This document shows, in pieces, positions 19,883 through 28,783 of a stretch of 64,000 nt of DNA (positions are counted from its first letter, which is position 1; each line of letters opens with the position of its first letter). The translations under genes and the position numbers were made by a program. This stretch comes from Sphingomonas sp. S-NIH.Pt15_0812. GTDB lineage: Bacteria > Pseudomonadota > Alphaproteobacteria > Sphingomonadales > Sphingomonadaceae. Where the stretch lies: NCBI RefSeq assembly GCF_003951315.1, contig NZ_QLJH01000017.1:1-64000 (forward strand), read 5' to 3'. The notes below the pieces were generated by a model. The model ran no database searches, was not told the DNA's origin, and saw only the letters and a program-made list of their open reading frames with translations.

Positions 19883-21428
19883 GGCGGGATGCCGGCAAGT
19901 CGATCCGGAAGGTCGCGCCCGGGGCGATGTCGCGATCCACCGCGATCGTGCCGCCTTGCGCCTCCAGCAGGGATCGGGCGATCGGTAGTCCCAGGCCGGT
20001 GCCGCCCTGGGTCCGGCGGCTGGTGAAGAAGGGTTCGAACACGCGATCCCGGTCGCCCGGCGGGATGCCGGGACCGTTGTCGCTGACCGTCAGGATCACC
20101 GTGTCGGCGCCATCCTCGCCCGTGATCCGCACGCCCGTCGCGCCCGCCTGGCGGCTGTTCTCGATCAGGCTCGACAGCACGGCCTCGACCGCGCCTTGCG
20201 GGACCGCGACCCGCTGCAAGATAGTGGGCATGTCCAGGGCGATGCCGATCCCAACCTGCGCATCCGCGACCCGCCGCACGGCGTCGCGCGGATCGGTCGT
20301 CACGCCATCGGCGCTCGCTTCCATGTCGGCGCGCGCCAGGTCGAGCAGTCGGCTGACCAGCTGCGTCAGTCGCGCGCCATCGGCGGCGATGTTGGCGAGG
20401 AAGCGGTCGCGGTCTGCCGAAGCCATGTCGGGATGGTCCTGCAACAGCTCGACCGCGCCGCGGATGCTGGCGAGCGGCGTCTTGAACTCGTGGCTGACGG
20501 CGTGGGCGAAATCGCGGAGGTAGCGCGAGCGACGCTCGATCGCGGCGGCCATGCTGCCGAAGTCGCGATAAAGCGCCTGGATCTCGATCGCGGCCGTGGT
20601 CGGCGCATCGGGCACCGCGCCGCCACCGCTGGCGACCGCCCGCGTGGCGGTGCCCAGCGCCTCGACCGGCCGGACGATCCCGCGCGACAGCAGGCCGCTG
20701 AGCACCACCAGCGTCCCGAAGATCAGCACCACGCCCAGCGCGATCTTGCCCCGGTCGGCCTGCAGCCCCGCGAGCAGCGCGCGCGGCGGGCGGGAGAGCA
20801 GCAGTGCGCCCACGACGCGTCCATCGGCGATAACCGGAGTGGCGAGGTCGATGCGCAGATCGGCGGCGCGGCTCAGCCATTCGAGCATGCCGGATTGCTG
20901 GTAGCCGGCATTGCGACGCAGGACGATGGCCGGCTGTCCGTCCAGGGCGGCGCGCACCTCCGGCAGGTTACCGATCGCCCGACCCGCCTGCGGTCCGGTG
21001 AGCAATAGGCCGCGTCGATCGAGCAGCAGCATATCGGCCCCCGTCGCGGCCGCCGTCACGCGCAGGACGGGTGTCAGCGTCTGGCTCCACCTGCGGGTGG
21101 CCGGGCCCGGTTGGCGGGGTGTGGCGACGGAAGCGGGGCGGGCGGGCAGGATCGGCGTCAGCCGCAGATCGATGGAGGGCACCCGCGCGCGCGGCACGGC
21201 GATGGTCCCGCCGCTGCCCCAGGCCAGTGCGGCCGTCGCCGACAGGGCGGTGGCCTGCGCGACCAACTCCACCTCGGTCTGGCGCACCAGCGCATTTTCG
21301 TAGACGCGCAGGAACAGAGCACCGAACCCCGGCAACGCCGCGACGAAGGTGAAGGTCAGGAGCAGGATCGTGCGCAGCCGCAGCCGGGGCCAGTGCCGGC
21401 GGACGACGCGCTTGAACGGCTCGATCAT
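19875..21428 (-). CDS. CreC-like sensor histidine kinase
   Basis: A membrane histidine kinase (517 aa). Two transmembrane segments at about residues 20-42 and 210-232 flank a periplasmic sensor domain. A HAMP-like linker follows (VRPVEALGTATRAVASG). The phospho-acceptor is His313 in AVSHEFKTPLASIRGAVELL, a form close to CreC. ATP-binding motifs are SLIENSRQAG, SDNGPGIP and GGTGLGLPIAR. Its ATG overlaps the regulator gene's stop (ATGA). The signal is unknown. E. coli CreC responds to carbon metabolism, but this may not carry over. Confidence 0.88.
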   Translation of the reverse strand: MIEPFKRVVRRHWPRLRLRTILLLTFTFVAALPGFGALFLRVYENALVRQTEVELVAQATALSATAALAWGSGGTIAVPRARVPSIDLRLTPILPARPASVATPRQPGPATRRWSQTLTPVLRVTAAATGADMLLLDRRGLLLTGPQAGRAIGNLPEVRAALDGQPAIVLRRNAGYQQSGMLEWLSRAADLRIDLATPVIADGRVVGALLLSRPPRALLAGLQADRGKIALGVVLIFGTLVVLSGLLSRGIVRPVEALGTATRAVASGGGAVPDAPTTAAIEIQALYRDFGSMAAAIERRSRYLRDFAHAVSHEFKTPLASIRGAVELLQDHPDMASADRDRFLANIAADGARLTQLVSRLLDLARADMEASADGVTTDPRDAVRRVADAQVGIGIALDMPTILQRVAVPQGAVEAVLSSLIENSRQAGATGVRITGEDGADTVILTVSDNGPGIPPGDRDRVFEPFFTSRRTQGGTGLGLPIARSLLEAQGGTIAVDRDIAPGATFRIDLPASRHD

Positions 21429-22150
21429 TCCGTCCCGCAGGCGCCGAGGCGGTAGCCGATGCCGGCGCGGGTCTCGATCACGTCCTCCGCGCCGACCCGT
21501 GCGAACTTGGCGCGCAGGTTGCGGACATGGCTGTCGATCGTGCGGTCCGTAATCGCGAAGCCCGGCCCGTGCAGCCGGTCGATGATCGCGTCGCGGCTGA
21601 ACACCTTGGACGGCATCGTCGCCAGCGTGCGCAAGATGCCGAACTCGGTGACGGTCAGCGCGACGACCTGCCCCGCCCAATCCGCCTGCCAGCCATCGGT
21701 GTCGAGCGACAGTCGCCCGCAGCGCAACGGGCTGGCGGTCGCGTCCGCCACGGCGGGCGGGCGGGCGGCGACCCGGCGCAGGATCGCCATCACCCGCGCC
21801 ACCACCTCGCGCGGGGAAAAGGGTTTGGTGACATAATCGTCCGCACCCAGTTCGATGCCGAGTACGCGGTCGAGTTCGTCGTCGCGGCTCGACAGGAACA
21901 GGATCGGCACGTCGCTGGTCGCGCGCAGGCGGCGGCAGACCTCGATCCCGTCCATGCGCGGCATGTTGATGTCGAGCACGATCAGGTCGGGCGCGGCGCT
22001 GGTCGCCGCTGCCAGCGCCGCCTCGCCGTCGCCCGCCTCGATCGTGTCGAGCCCGGCCTTGGTGAGCGCGAAGACCAGCAACTGGCGGATATGGGGATCG
22101 TCGTCGGCGATCAGGATGGTGCGTGGCATGGGGCAGGGGATCATCATCAT
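21425..22150 (-). CDS. CreB-like OmpR-family response regulator
   Basis: A receiver plus winged-helix regulator (241 aa from the ATG at 22150). The phospho-acceptor is Asp60 (LIVLDINMPR) and Lys109 is in VTKPFSPREVVARV, a stretch shared with CreB. The C-terminal domain has LTVTEFGILRTLATMP and TIDSHVRNLRAKFARVG. Three ATGs stand in tandem at 22150, 22147 and 22144, with GGAG five bases before the first. A TTG at 22165 would overlap the upstream gene's stop, and the ATG at 22129 is another candidate. It is translationally linked to the kinase downstream. Confidence 0.9.
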   Translation of the reverse strand: MMMIPCPMPRTILIADDDPHIRQLLVFALTKAGLDTIEAGDGEAALAAATSAAPDLIVLDINMPRMDGIEVCRRLRATSDVPILFLSSRDDELDRVLGIELGADDYVTKPFSPREVVARVMAILRRVAARPPAVADATASPLRCGRLSLDTDGWQADWAGQVVALTVTEFGILRTLATMPSKVFSRDAIIDRLHGPGFAITDRTIDSHVRNLRAKFARVGAEDVIETRAGIGYRLGACGTE

Positions 22151-22161
22151 CCGGTCTCCGG

Positions 22162-23649
22162 TCAAGGCCGTGGCGGGGCGGACAGGTCGATGATCCGGCC
22201 GTCGCAGTCGCGCCGGCTGTCCTTGGGGAGAAGCCCGGCGCCGGCCGGACGGGCCCCGATTTGCGTGCGCGCCTGCGCCAGACGACGGGCGCCCCGGGGC
22301 GTCCAGCCGGTCCAGTCCGCCTGTCGGCCCGCCAGGTCATCGATGATCCGGCCCCGCACATGGCGCACCCTGTCGCGGGTGGTCGGGTCCATTGGCCGGC
22401 GTTCCAGCTCGATCAGGGGCAGCAAGGCGCCGTCGCCGACCTGCGACAGGTAGCAGAGGTCGATATCTGCCGGGGCCTGGTGCCGGACGTTCCATGCCGC
22501 CGCGACCGCGCCCAGATCGAGAAAGGCGCAGGGTGTCAGCACCACCAGCGCCGCCGCCGCGTTCCGGTTGACCAGCCAGGTTGCGCTGCGACCCTTCAGA
22601 ATGCGCCAGCCGATCGTCGCCAGCCCCAGCGCGATCAGTGCCATCCAGGCCAGCGCCGCGATCCGCCAGCCGGTGAGCATCGATGCCTCGATATAGTCGA
22701 TCGTCCGCCAGACGCTCGACGCCACCAGGATCATATTCTGCGCGACCCACAACAGCACCATGCGCCGCGCCCAGGGATGACGCTCGCTGGCGCTGCCCGG
22801 CCGCAGCATCGCCAGCGCCACCACGCCGGCAAGCAAGGCGGTGACGATCAGTGGATAGGCGCCGCGATGGACATATTCCGCCTGGGTCAGGCCGGCGGGC
22901 AGGGGGCCGCCGCCCCACAGCACCGCGATGTCGATCAGGTTCTGGACCGCGAACAGCGCGTTGAAGATCGCCAGCGCGATCAGCACCGACGGCAGCGAGG
23001 TGCCGGGCAGGACAGGTTCCGGATCGGGCAGGCGCCCGGCGATGCACAGCACGGCGGGATGCGGGCGCAGGCTGGGCCAGAGGCCGAAACCGACGGCGAT
23101 CCAGGTGACGATCTGCCAGGGTGACGGCACATGCACCGCCGCGAGGGCATGGGCGATCACCGGGTTGGCTGCCGCGAACAGGGCCAGAAACAGGCCGCCG
23201 CCGAGCAGCGGCAAGGCCAGTATCGCTAGCGTGGCGCGTACGCCGCGCCGCTCGCCACCCGTCCGACGCAGGCTCTGGCGGAGATCGGCGAGCGGCTGGA
23301 CGCCGCTGCTCGCGGCATGGAGCCCGAGCCGTGCCGCCCAATGCCAGGCGTCGTCAAAACCTATGGTGCGCGGCATCAGCGCGGCAAGCGAGAGCGCGCA
23401 CCAGAACAGCGTCCAGCCCAGCGCACCGGGATCGTCGACCAGGGAAAGGAGGAACAGCATGGCCGCAGCCATCGCGATCCAAGCGCGGCGGTCGCGCCGC
23501 ACGTCGGTCCGCGCGGCGACCAGTCCGATCAGCCACAGGCCGGCGAACAGGCCGGTCACGGACCCCGCCGGACCCCCGGGGAACATCCAGTCGAAGGCGG
23601 TGACGAGCGCGATCGCGACGCCTATTTTGACGAGAAAAGTGAACGGCAC
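22162..23649 (-). CDS. DUF4173 (DUF4153) family integral membrane protein
   Basis: A protein of 495 aa with about ten transmembrane segments. The family signature is clear: NALFAVQNLIDIAVLWGGG followed by LPAGLTQAEYVHRGAYPLIV. The last 130 residues are soluble and basic. Function is not established for the family. It is first in a four-gene operon (DUF4173, CreB-like, CreC-like, DUF2809), so it is probably either controlled by or part of the sensing apparatus of that system. Confidence 0.88.
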   Translation of the reverse strand: MPFTFLVKIGVAIALVTAFDWMFPGGPAGSVTGLFAGLWLIGLVAARTDVRRDRRAWIAMAAAMLFLLSLVDDPGALGWTLFWCALSLAALMPRTIGFDDAWHWAARLGLHAASSGVQPLADLRQSLRRTGGERRGVRATLAILALPLLGGGLFLALFAAANPVIAHALAAVHVPSPWQIVTWIAVGFGLWPSLRPHPAVLCIAGRLPDPEPVLPGTSLPSVLIALAIFNALFAVQNLIDIAVLWGGGPLPAGLTQAEYVHRGAYPLIVTALLAGVVALAMLRPGSASERHPWARRMVLLWVAQNMILVASSVWRTIDYIEASMLTGWRIAALAWMALIALGLATIGWRILKGRSATWLVNRNAAAALVVLTPCAFLDLGAVAAAWNVRHQAPADIDLCYLSQVGDGALLPLIELERRPMDPTTRDRVRHVRGRIIDDLAGRQADWTGWTPRGARRLAQARTQIGARPAGAGLLPKDSRRDCDGRIIDLSAPPRP

Positions 23650-23835
23650 GCCATGCTCCTTCGGTCGGGAGCCTGTCGTCTAGGCGGCGGTCATGCGGCC
23701 TTTGGCTGGCATCATGGGGTGTTCGGTGGAGATGATGTGCAGATCGCGTGCATCCGTGCAAAATGGTCGGACCGGATCGTCATCGCTTCGCTCGGCTTGC
23801 AACGACCGATCGGGTCACATCGATGTCATCTTGCT
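23650..23835. other. intergenic stretch, no gene seen
   Basis: About 190 bases upstream of the DUF4173 gene, so the operon's promoter probably lies here. No clear promoter or terminator was picked out. A segment around 23820-23840 (GATGTCATCTTGCTCTAG) resembles one at 32871-32887 near the REP element, so it may be a fragment of the same dispersed repeat. Confidence 0.4.
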
Positions 23836-24459
23836 CTAGCGCGTCCAATGCTTCTCCTGTGCGACCTCCTCGCCCGCGCGGTCCAGCACGTCCCCGGCGA
23901 TGATGGTCCTGACGAAACGCATCGCTTCCGCATCGCCGCCGGCCGAGCGTTGACCGGAATGCCGCGCCGTGCCGGGCGCGCCGTAGCGAAGCTGCCAGCC
24001 ACCATTGTCGCGACAGGCCATGCCGGCGACATGCCGGGCCGAGAAGCTGCGGCAAAAACCACCCTGCCTGTCCCGGAACGACAGGGCGACGCACACGCTG
24101 CCCGGTTTGCCCGACAAATGCCGGTTGAACGCGGTGGCGATCAGGCTGTCCCCAACCGCGCGCGGCATTGTCCAGCGGAAGGGCTGACGCAGGGCCGTCG
24201 ACGGTGCGCGCTTCACCTGTGTATCGGCGAGCGAGTAAGTGGTCGCGGACAGGGGCGGGGACGCGGACGGAGCCTCTTAGTCCCGTGCGATCGGATTGAA
24301 GGGGTCGGCGGAATGCGCCCTCAGCCGGCGATGGCGATCCGCCGTCGCGGCCAGCACCTGGGCCGTCGCCACCGCAGCGGCGACCTGCGCCGCCACCCCG
24401 TCATCGAGTTCACCATCAGGCTAGGCGGTTAGGGTTGCGTCGTCGATCGGTTCGGCCAT
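23836..24459 (-). pseudogene. decayed anti-sigma factor gene
   Basis: From an ATG at 24459 the frame reads MAEPIDDATLTA, a TAG at 24423-24421, then PDGELDDGVAAQVAAAVATA. This matches the start of ECF anti-sigma factors (usual YLDGELD), with the Tyr codon now a stop. A second stop (TAA, 24279-24277) follows FNPIARD. The C-terminal part is still readable between 23836 and about 24060 (LSFRDRQGGFCRSF, then MRFVRTIIAGDVLDRAGE), like the ending of sphingomonad anti-sigma proteins. The middle, which would hold the membrane span, is not recognisable. The gene cannot make an intact product. Confidence 0.75.
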
Positions 24460-24590
24460 GGTCCACGTCTCCAGCATCGGCACCTGTCGCCCACCCCCAT
24501 GCCTGGCTGGTCAGCGTGCCGAGCGGTACGTCCGGCATCGCCGTCGCCTCGCCATAAGCGGGCCTGTCGATCATCGCCAGCGTCGCCGCC
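24460..24590 (-). pseudogene. remnant of an ECF sigma factor (region 4 only)
   Basis: One frame reads ATLAMIDRPAYGEATAMPDV and then PLGTLTSQAWG. This matches the helix-turn-helix of ECF sigma region 4 (usual form SYGEAAAVLDVPLGTLTSRL). Nothing recognisable of region 2 or of an N-terminus remains upstream before the tRNA-Lys genes. It directly precedes the decayed anti-sigma gene, the normal order of such pairs, which supports the identification. Confidence 0.65.
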
Positions 24591-24733
24591 GCGCTGACTG
24601 TCGAGCATGCGGGCTCTATCGCGATCGGATCGTCGAGCCAGATGCGTGGCTCCACACCGCGGTCCATACCGGCCGATAGGGCATGCAGAACCGATTAAGG
24701 TTTTGCGGCACAAAGATGTTCTTTGGGATGGTG

Positions 24734-24809
<76 letters not shown>

Positions 24810-24856
24810 ACCGTGGCGAGGATCTCGCCGGCAGCATACCCTGGAGAGGGCAGGAA

Positions 24857-24932
<76 letters not shown>

Positions 24933-25024
24933 ATTCCGTGGCGGCTGATCGGGCGTTGGTGCGCCCCCGCGTCGGGAGTGGCGCTGTTACCATCCGCGCC
25001 GCGAAGCGCAAGCCCCTTTTTCGG

Positions 25025-26134
25025 TCAGAACCCGCTTTTCTTGCGCGTCTGGCGATCGATCGACATCAGGATGCCGAGGCACAAAAGGACGGTCATCTGC
25101 GCCGAGCTGCCGAAGCTGACCAGGGGCAGGGGGATGCCGACCACCGGGGCCAGGCCCATGACCATCATCAGGTTGATCGCGACATAGAAGAAGATCGTCG
25201 TCGCCAGCCCCGCCGCGGTCAGCCGGGCGAAGCGGCCCTCGGCCCGCTGCCCGACCTCGATCCCCCAGCGGATCACCAGCAGGAAGGCGAGGATCAGCAG
25301 GCAGCCGCCGACCAGCCCCCATTCCTCCGCCATCGTCGCGAAGACGAAGTCGGTATGCCCCTCCGGCAGATAATCGAGATGGCTCTGCGTGCCCTGCAGG
25401 AAGCCCTTGCCCCAGATGCCGCCCGACCCGATCGCGATCTTCGACTGGCTGATATGGTAGCCGGTGCCGAGCGGGTCGCTTTCGGGATTGAGGAAGATCA
25501 GGATGCGGTTGCGCTGGTAGTCGTGGAGCAGGAAAGTGAAGGCCAGCGGCACCGCCACCATCATGCCCAGCGCACCGCCGACGAACAGCCGGGCCGGAAT
25601 GCCCGACAGGAACATCACCGTCACCCCGCCCATGCAGATCATGAGGCCGGTGCCGAGATCGGGTTGCAGCATCACGAAGGCGGCGGGCAGGCCGATCAGC
25701 AGCGCCGCCGGCCAGATCGCCCCGAAGCGGCGTATCTCCGAGGGCGGCAGGATGTCGTAGAAGCGGGCGCAGGCGAGCACGATCGCGGGCTTCATGAACT
25801 CGGAAGGCTGGAGCCGGATGAACCCCAGGTCGAGCCAGCGCCGGCTGCCGCCGCTGACCTCGCCCAGCGCCTCCACCGCGATCAGCGCGAGCAGGATGAC
25901 GCCATAGGTCGGCAGCGCCGCCGCCTTCCACATACGTTCCGGTACGCGCGACAGCGCGATGGCCCCGGCGAGCAGCACGAAGAAGCGGATGCCCTGCGAC
26001 CAGGCCCAGGGCCGCAGCGACCCGCCCGCCGCCGAATAGAGGACGACCTGGCCGAACAGGCCGATGGCGACGATCAGCGACAGGACGCGCCAGGGGACAT
26101 GGGACAGCGGTTCGGGTAGCCGGCGCGCGCTCAT
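25025..26134 (-). CDS. rodA: RodA peptidoglycan glycosyltransferase (SEDS family)
   Basis: A SEDS-family polymerase (369 aa, ten transmembrane helices) that builds glycan strands with PBP2 during side-wall growth. Family segments visible are RWLDLGFIRLQPSEFMKPA, AAFVMLQPDLGTGLMI, DPLGTGYHISQSKIAIGSGG, and the catalytic-loop region LPEGHTDFVFATMAEEWG. The ending PLPLVSFGSS is typical. The ATG at 26134 overlaps the mrdA stop (ATGA), so the pair is translationally coupled. Confidence 0.96.
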   Translation of the reverse strand: MSARRLPEPLSHVPWRVLSLIVAIGLFGQVVLYSAAGGSLRPWAWSQGIRFFVLLAGAIALSRVPERMWKAAALPTYGVILLALIAVEALGEVSGGSRRWLDLGFIRLQPSEFMKPAIVLACARFYDILPPSEIRRFGAIWPAALLIGLPAAFVMLQPDLGTGLMICMGGVTVMFLSGIPARLFVGGALGMMVAVPLAFTFLLHDYQRNRILIFLNPESDPLGTGYHISQSKIAIGSGGIWGKGFLQGTQSHLDYLPEGHTDFVFATMAEEWGLVGGCLLILAFLLVIRWGIEVGQRAEGRFARLTAAGLATTIFFYVAINLMMVMGLAPVVGIPLPLVSFGSSAQMTVLLCLGILMSIDRQTRKKSGF

Positions 26135-28221
26135 TCGTCGGTACTCCGTTCGGTGGTGCCGTCCTCGGCGACGCTCGGGCCGGGCGTGTCGGGGGACAAG
26201 GCGGCCTGGGTCCGGTTGGCGAGGGCGGTCGCCTCTTCCACCGCCGGTGCGTCGGAGGGGACGACCGCGTCGGTCTTGGTCGCGGCCGCCGCCGGTGGCG
26301 GGCTGTGCGCGGCGCGATAGGCGGCTTCGTCGGCGGCCATGCGCGTGGCGATGTCGCCGCCCCATGTCGGCTCCACCTCCGCCAGCGTGGCAAGCGCGCG
26401 GTCCCGGTCGAGCAGATAGGTCAGGATGTCGCGACCGATATAGGGGGTGTCGAGCGTGCGGACGGTATGGCCGTTATGCTCCAGCACCACGGCACAGGCA
26501 TAGCGCGGATTCTCGGCCGGGGCGAAGCAGACCAGCAAGGCGTGGTCGCGCAGCTTGAAGGGGAGCTGCGCGTTCTTCAGCACGCCGACCCGCCGCTCGG
26601 CCATGGTGATGCGGCGCACCTGCGCGGTGCCGGTCTTGCCCGCCAGCGACAGGCCGGGCACCAGCAGCCGCGCCGCGCCGCCGGTGCCGCCGCCATTCAC
26701 CACCTTCCACATCGCCTCGCGCGCGACCTGGAGGTTCTCGGACTGGAAGGGCAGGGCGGGGGCGTCGCGGTGGACCTGGTCGGCCAGGATGCTCGGCACC
26801 AATGCCCGGCCCGACGCCATGCGCGCGACCATCACCGCCAGTTGCATCGGGTTGGTCAGCACATAGCCTTGACCGATCGAGGCGTTGAGCGAGTCCGCCA
26901 CCGTCCAGGGCCGCTTGTACTTGCCCAGCTTCCACGCCGAATCCGGCACGGTGCCGTAGCGCTGGGTGGTGAAGGGCAGGTCGAACTTCTGCCCCAACCC
27001 CAATTCGCGGGCGATCGGCGCGACCTTGTCATAGCCCAGCCGCCGGATCATCTCGTAGAAATAGATGTCGCACGACTGCGCCACCGCGTTACGCATGTCG
27101 AGCGGGCCATGGCCGCCGCGCTTGTGGCAGTGGAACACGCCGGTGCCGACGCGGAGCGCCCCCGAGCAGAAGACGCGCTCATTGGGGCTGACCCCATTTT
27201 CCATCAACGCCAGCGCGTGCATCGGCTTGACCGTGGAGCCGGGCGGATAGAGGCCTTGCGTCACCTTGTTCATCAGGGGGACGTGGTCGTTCTTCGACAG
27301 CATCTCCCATTCCAGATGGCTGATGCCGTCGGAGAAGCTGTTGGGATCATAGGCCGGCATCGACACCATGCACAGCATCTCGCCGGTGCGGCAGTCGATC
27401 ACCACCGCCGACCCGCTATTGGTGCCCAGCCGGCGGGCGGCATATTCCTGCAAGCCGACATCGATCGTCAGCCGGGCGTTGCGGCCGGGCACGTCGGGCC
27501 GGGTGGCGAGTTCGGCGACCAGCTTGCCGCGGGCGGTGACTTCCGCCCGGCGCGCGCCCGGCTTGCCGCGCAGCATCGGCTCCAGCGTCTTCTCCAGCCC
27601 GTCCTTGCCCAGTTTGAAGCCGGGGGTGACGAGCAGCGCGTCATGCGTGGCGCGATATTGCTCGGCGGTGGGCGCGCCGACATAGCCGGTCAGATGCGCC
27701 ACCGCCGCGCCCGCCGGATAATGGCGCGCGAAGCCGCGCGTCGGCTGCACGCCGGGCAGTTCGGGCAGGCGGACGCTGACGGCGGCGAACCGGTCCCAGT
27801 CCAGTTTCTCGGCGATCTGCACCGGCTGGAACCCGGCGGCGCGGTCCAGGTCGATGCGGATGCGCTCCAGATCCTCCGGCGTCAGTTGCAGGAGTTTGGT
27901 GAGCAGCGCCAGCACCCGCTCGCGCTCCGGCTTGGGCAGGCGGTCGGGCAGGATGTCGACGCGGAAATCGGTGCGGTTGTTGGCGACCGGCAGGCCGTGG
28001 CGGTCGATGATCCAGCCACGCCGGGGCGGGACCAGGGTCGCGTTGACGCGGTTCGACTCGGACAGGAGATTGTACTTGGCGTTCTGCGCCACCGACAGCC
28101 AGGCCATGCGCCCGGCGAGCAGCAGCCCGACGCCCGCCTGCGCGCCGCCGAGCAGCCAGGCGCGGCGCGAGAAGCTGTAGGCCTGGGTAGCCTCGGTGAC
28201 GATGCGACCGGTACGCTTCAT
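26131..28221 (-). CDS. mrdA: penicillin-binding protein 2 (transpeptidase)
   Basis: The cross-linking partner of RodA in cell elongation (696 aa). One N-terminal membrane anchor (about residues 22-42) is followed by the PBP dimerisation region (RGWIIDRHG) and the transpeptidase domain. The nucleophile is Ser329 in PPGSTVKP. The second motif is SCD (VAQSCDIYFYE) and the third KTGT (LAGKTGTAQV). The C-terminal 80 residues are a low-complexity Ala/Thr/Pro tail. The ATG at 28221 begins MKRTGRIVTE; a longer upstream frame is Arg-rich and lies inside mreD. Confidence 0.96.
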   Translation of the reverse strand: MKRTGRIVTEATQAYSFSRRAWLLGGAQAGVGLLLAGRMAWLSVAQNAKYNLLSESNRVNATLVPPRRGWIIDRHGLPVANNRTDFRVDILPDRLPKPERERVLALLTKLLQLTPEDLERIRIDLDRAAGFQPVQIAEKLDWDRFAAVSVRLPELPGVQPTRGFARHYPAGAAVAHLTGYVGAPTAEQYRATHDALLVTPGFKLGKDGLEKTLEPMLRGKPGARRAEVTARGKLVAELATRPDVPGRNARLTIDVGLQEYAARRLGTNSGSAVVIDCRTGEMLCMVSMPAYDPNSFSDGISHLEWEMLSKNDHVPLMNKVTQGLYPPGSTVKPMHALALMENGVSPNERVFCSGALRVGTGVFHCHKRGGHGPLDMRNAVAQSCDIYFYEMIRRLGYDKVAPIARELGLGQKFDLPFTTQRYGTVPDSAWKLGKYKRPWTVADSLNASIGQGYVLTNPMQLAVMVARMASGRALVPSILADQVHRDAPALPFQSENLQVAREAMWKVVNGGGTGGAARLLVPGLSLAGKTGTAQVRRITMAERRVGVLKNAQLPFKLRDHALLVCFAPAENPRYACAVVLEHNGHTVRTLDTPYIGRDILTYLLDRDRALATLAEVEPTWGGDIATRMAADEAAYRAAHSPPPAAAATKTDAVVPSDAPAVEEATALANRTQAALSPDTPGPSVAEDGTTERSTDE

Positions 28222-28231
28222 GCCGCGTCCT

Positions 28232-28744
28232 CTATACCATGCCGCGCTTGCGATCGATCCAGGCGACGAAGCGCGTCGCGATCGGGAAGAGCAGGATCGT
28301 CGCCGCCGCCTGCGCCAGCATCGCGCCATCGACCCGCGCCCCGATCGGCAGCGCCAGCACCCGCCCCATGATGATCGCGAACAGGGTCGCGCCGGCCGCG
28401 ATCAGCCAGTCCTGCCAGAAATCGCGGAACACCAGCCGGCTTTCGATCAGGTCGATCGCCAGGAAGATCACCGACCAGATCAGCACCGCCGAGCCGAGCG
28501 GCTGGCCACTGACCAGATCGTCGAACAACCCCAGCGGCGCCGCCGCCCAGGGTCGCAGCGCGAAGCGGGCGAGCAGCCGCCACGCCAGCAGCATCACCAG
28601 GCCCAGGGGCGGCAGGATCGGCACCGTCGCGACCAGCGGCAGCGCGGTACAGGCCGATCCGCCGACGACGGTCAGCCACGGGATCATCCGCGCGCGGCCG
28701 GGCGTCAGCTTGGGTTCGAAAGGATTGGCATCCGCCTGGCTCAT
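28232..28744 (-). CDS. mreD: MreD rod-shape protein
   Basis: A small inner-membrane protein (170 aa, five hydrophobic segments) of the elongasome. Sequence conservation in MreD is weak. The call rests on size, topology, the LGLFDDLVSGQPLGSAVLIW stretch, which is the best conserved part of the family, and position between mreC and mrdA. The start may be ATG 28744 (MSQADAN) or 28759 (MEPPAM). Confidence 0.9.
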   Translation of the reverse strand: MSQADANPFEPKLTPGRARMIPWLTVVGGSACTALPLVATVPILPPLGLVMLLAWRLLARFALRPWAAAPLGLFDDLVSGQPLGSAVLIWSVIFLAIDLIESRLVFRDFWQDWLIAAGATLFAIIMGRVLALPIGARVDGAMLAQAAATILLFPIATRFVAWIDRKRGMV

Positions 28745-28783
28745 CGCGGGCGGCTCCATGGGCGCGGGCGCATGAACAGGGCC

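Noticed and set aside
24416-24667. 83-residue minus-strand frame as an independent gene
   Set aside because: It is the leftover of ECF sigma region 4 running into the decayed anti-sigma start in the wrong frame.
26305-28371. Long plus-strand frame opposite mrdA
   Set aside because: Shadow of PBP2; the real gene has all three transpeptidase motifs.
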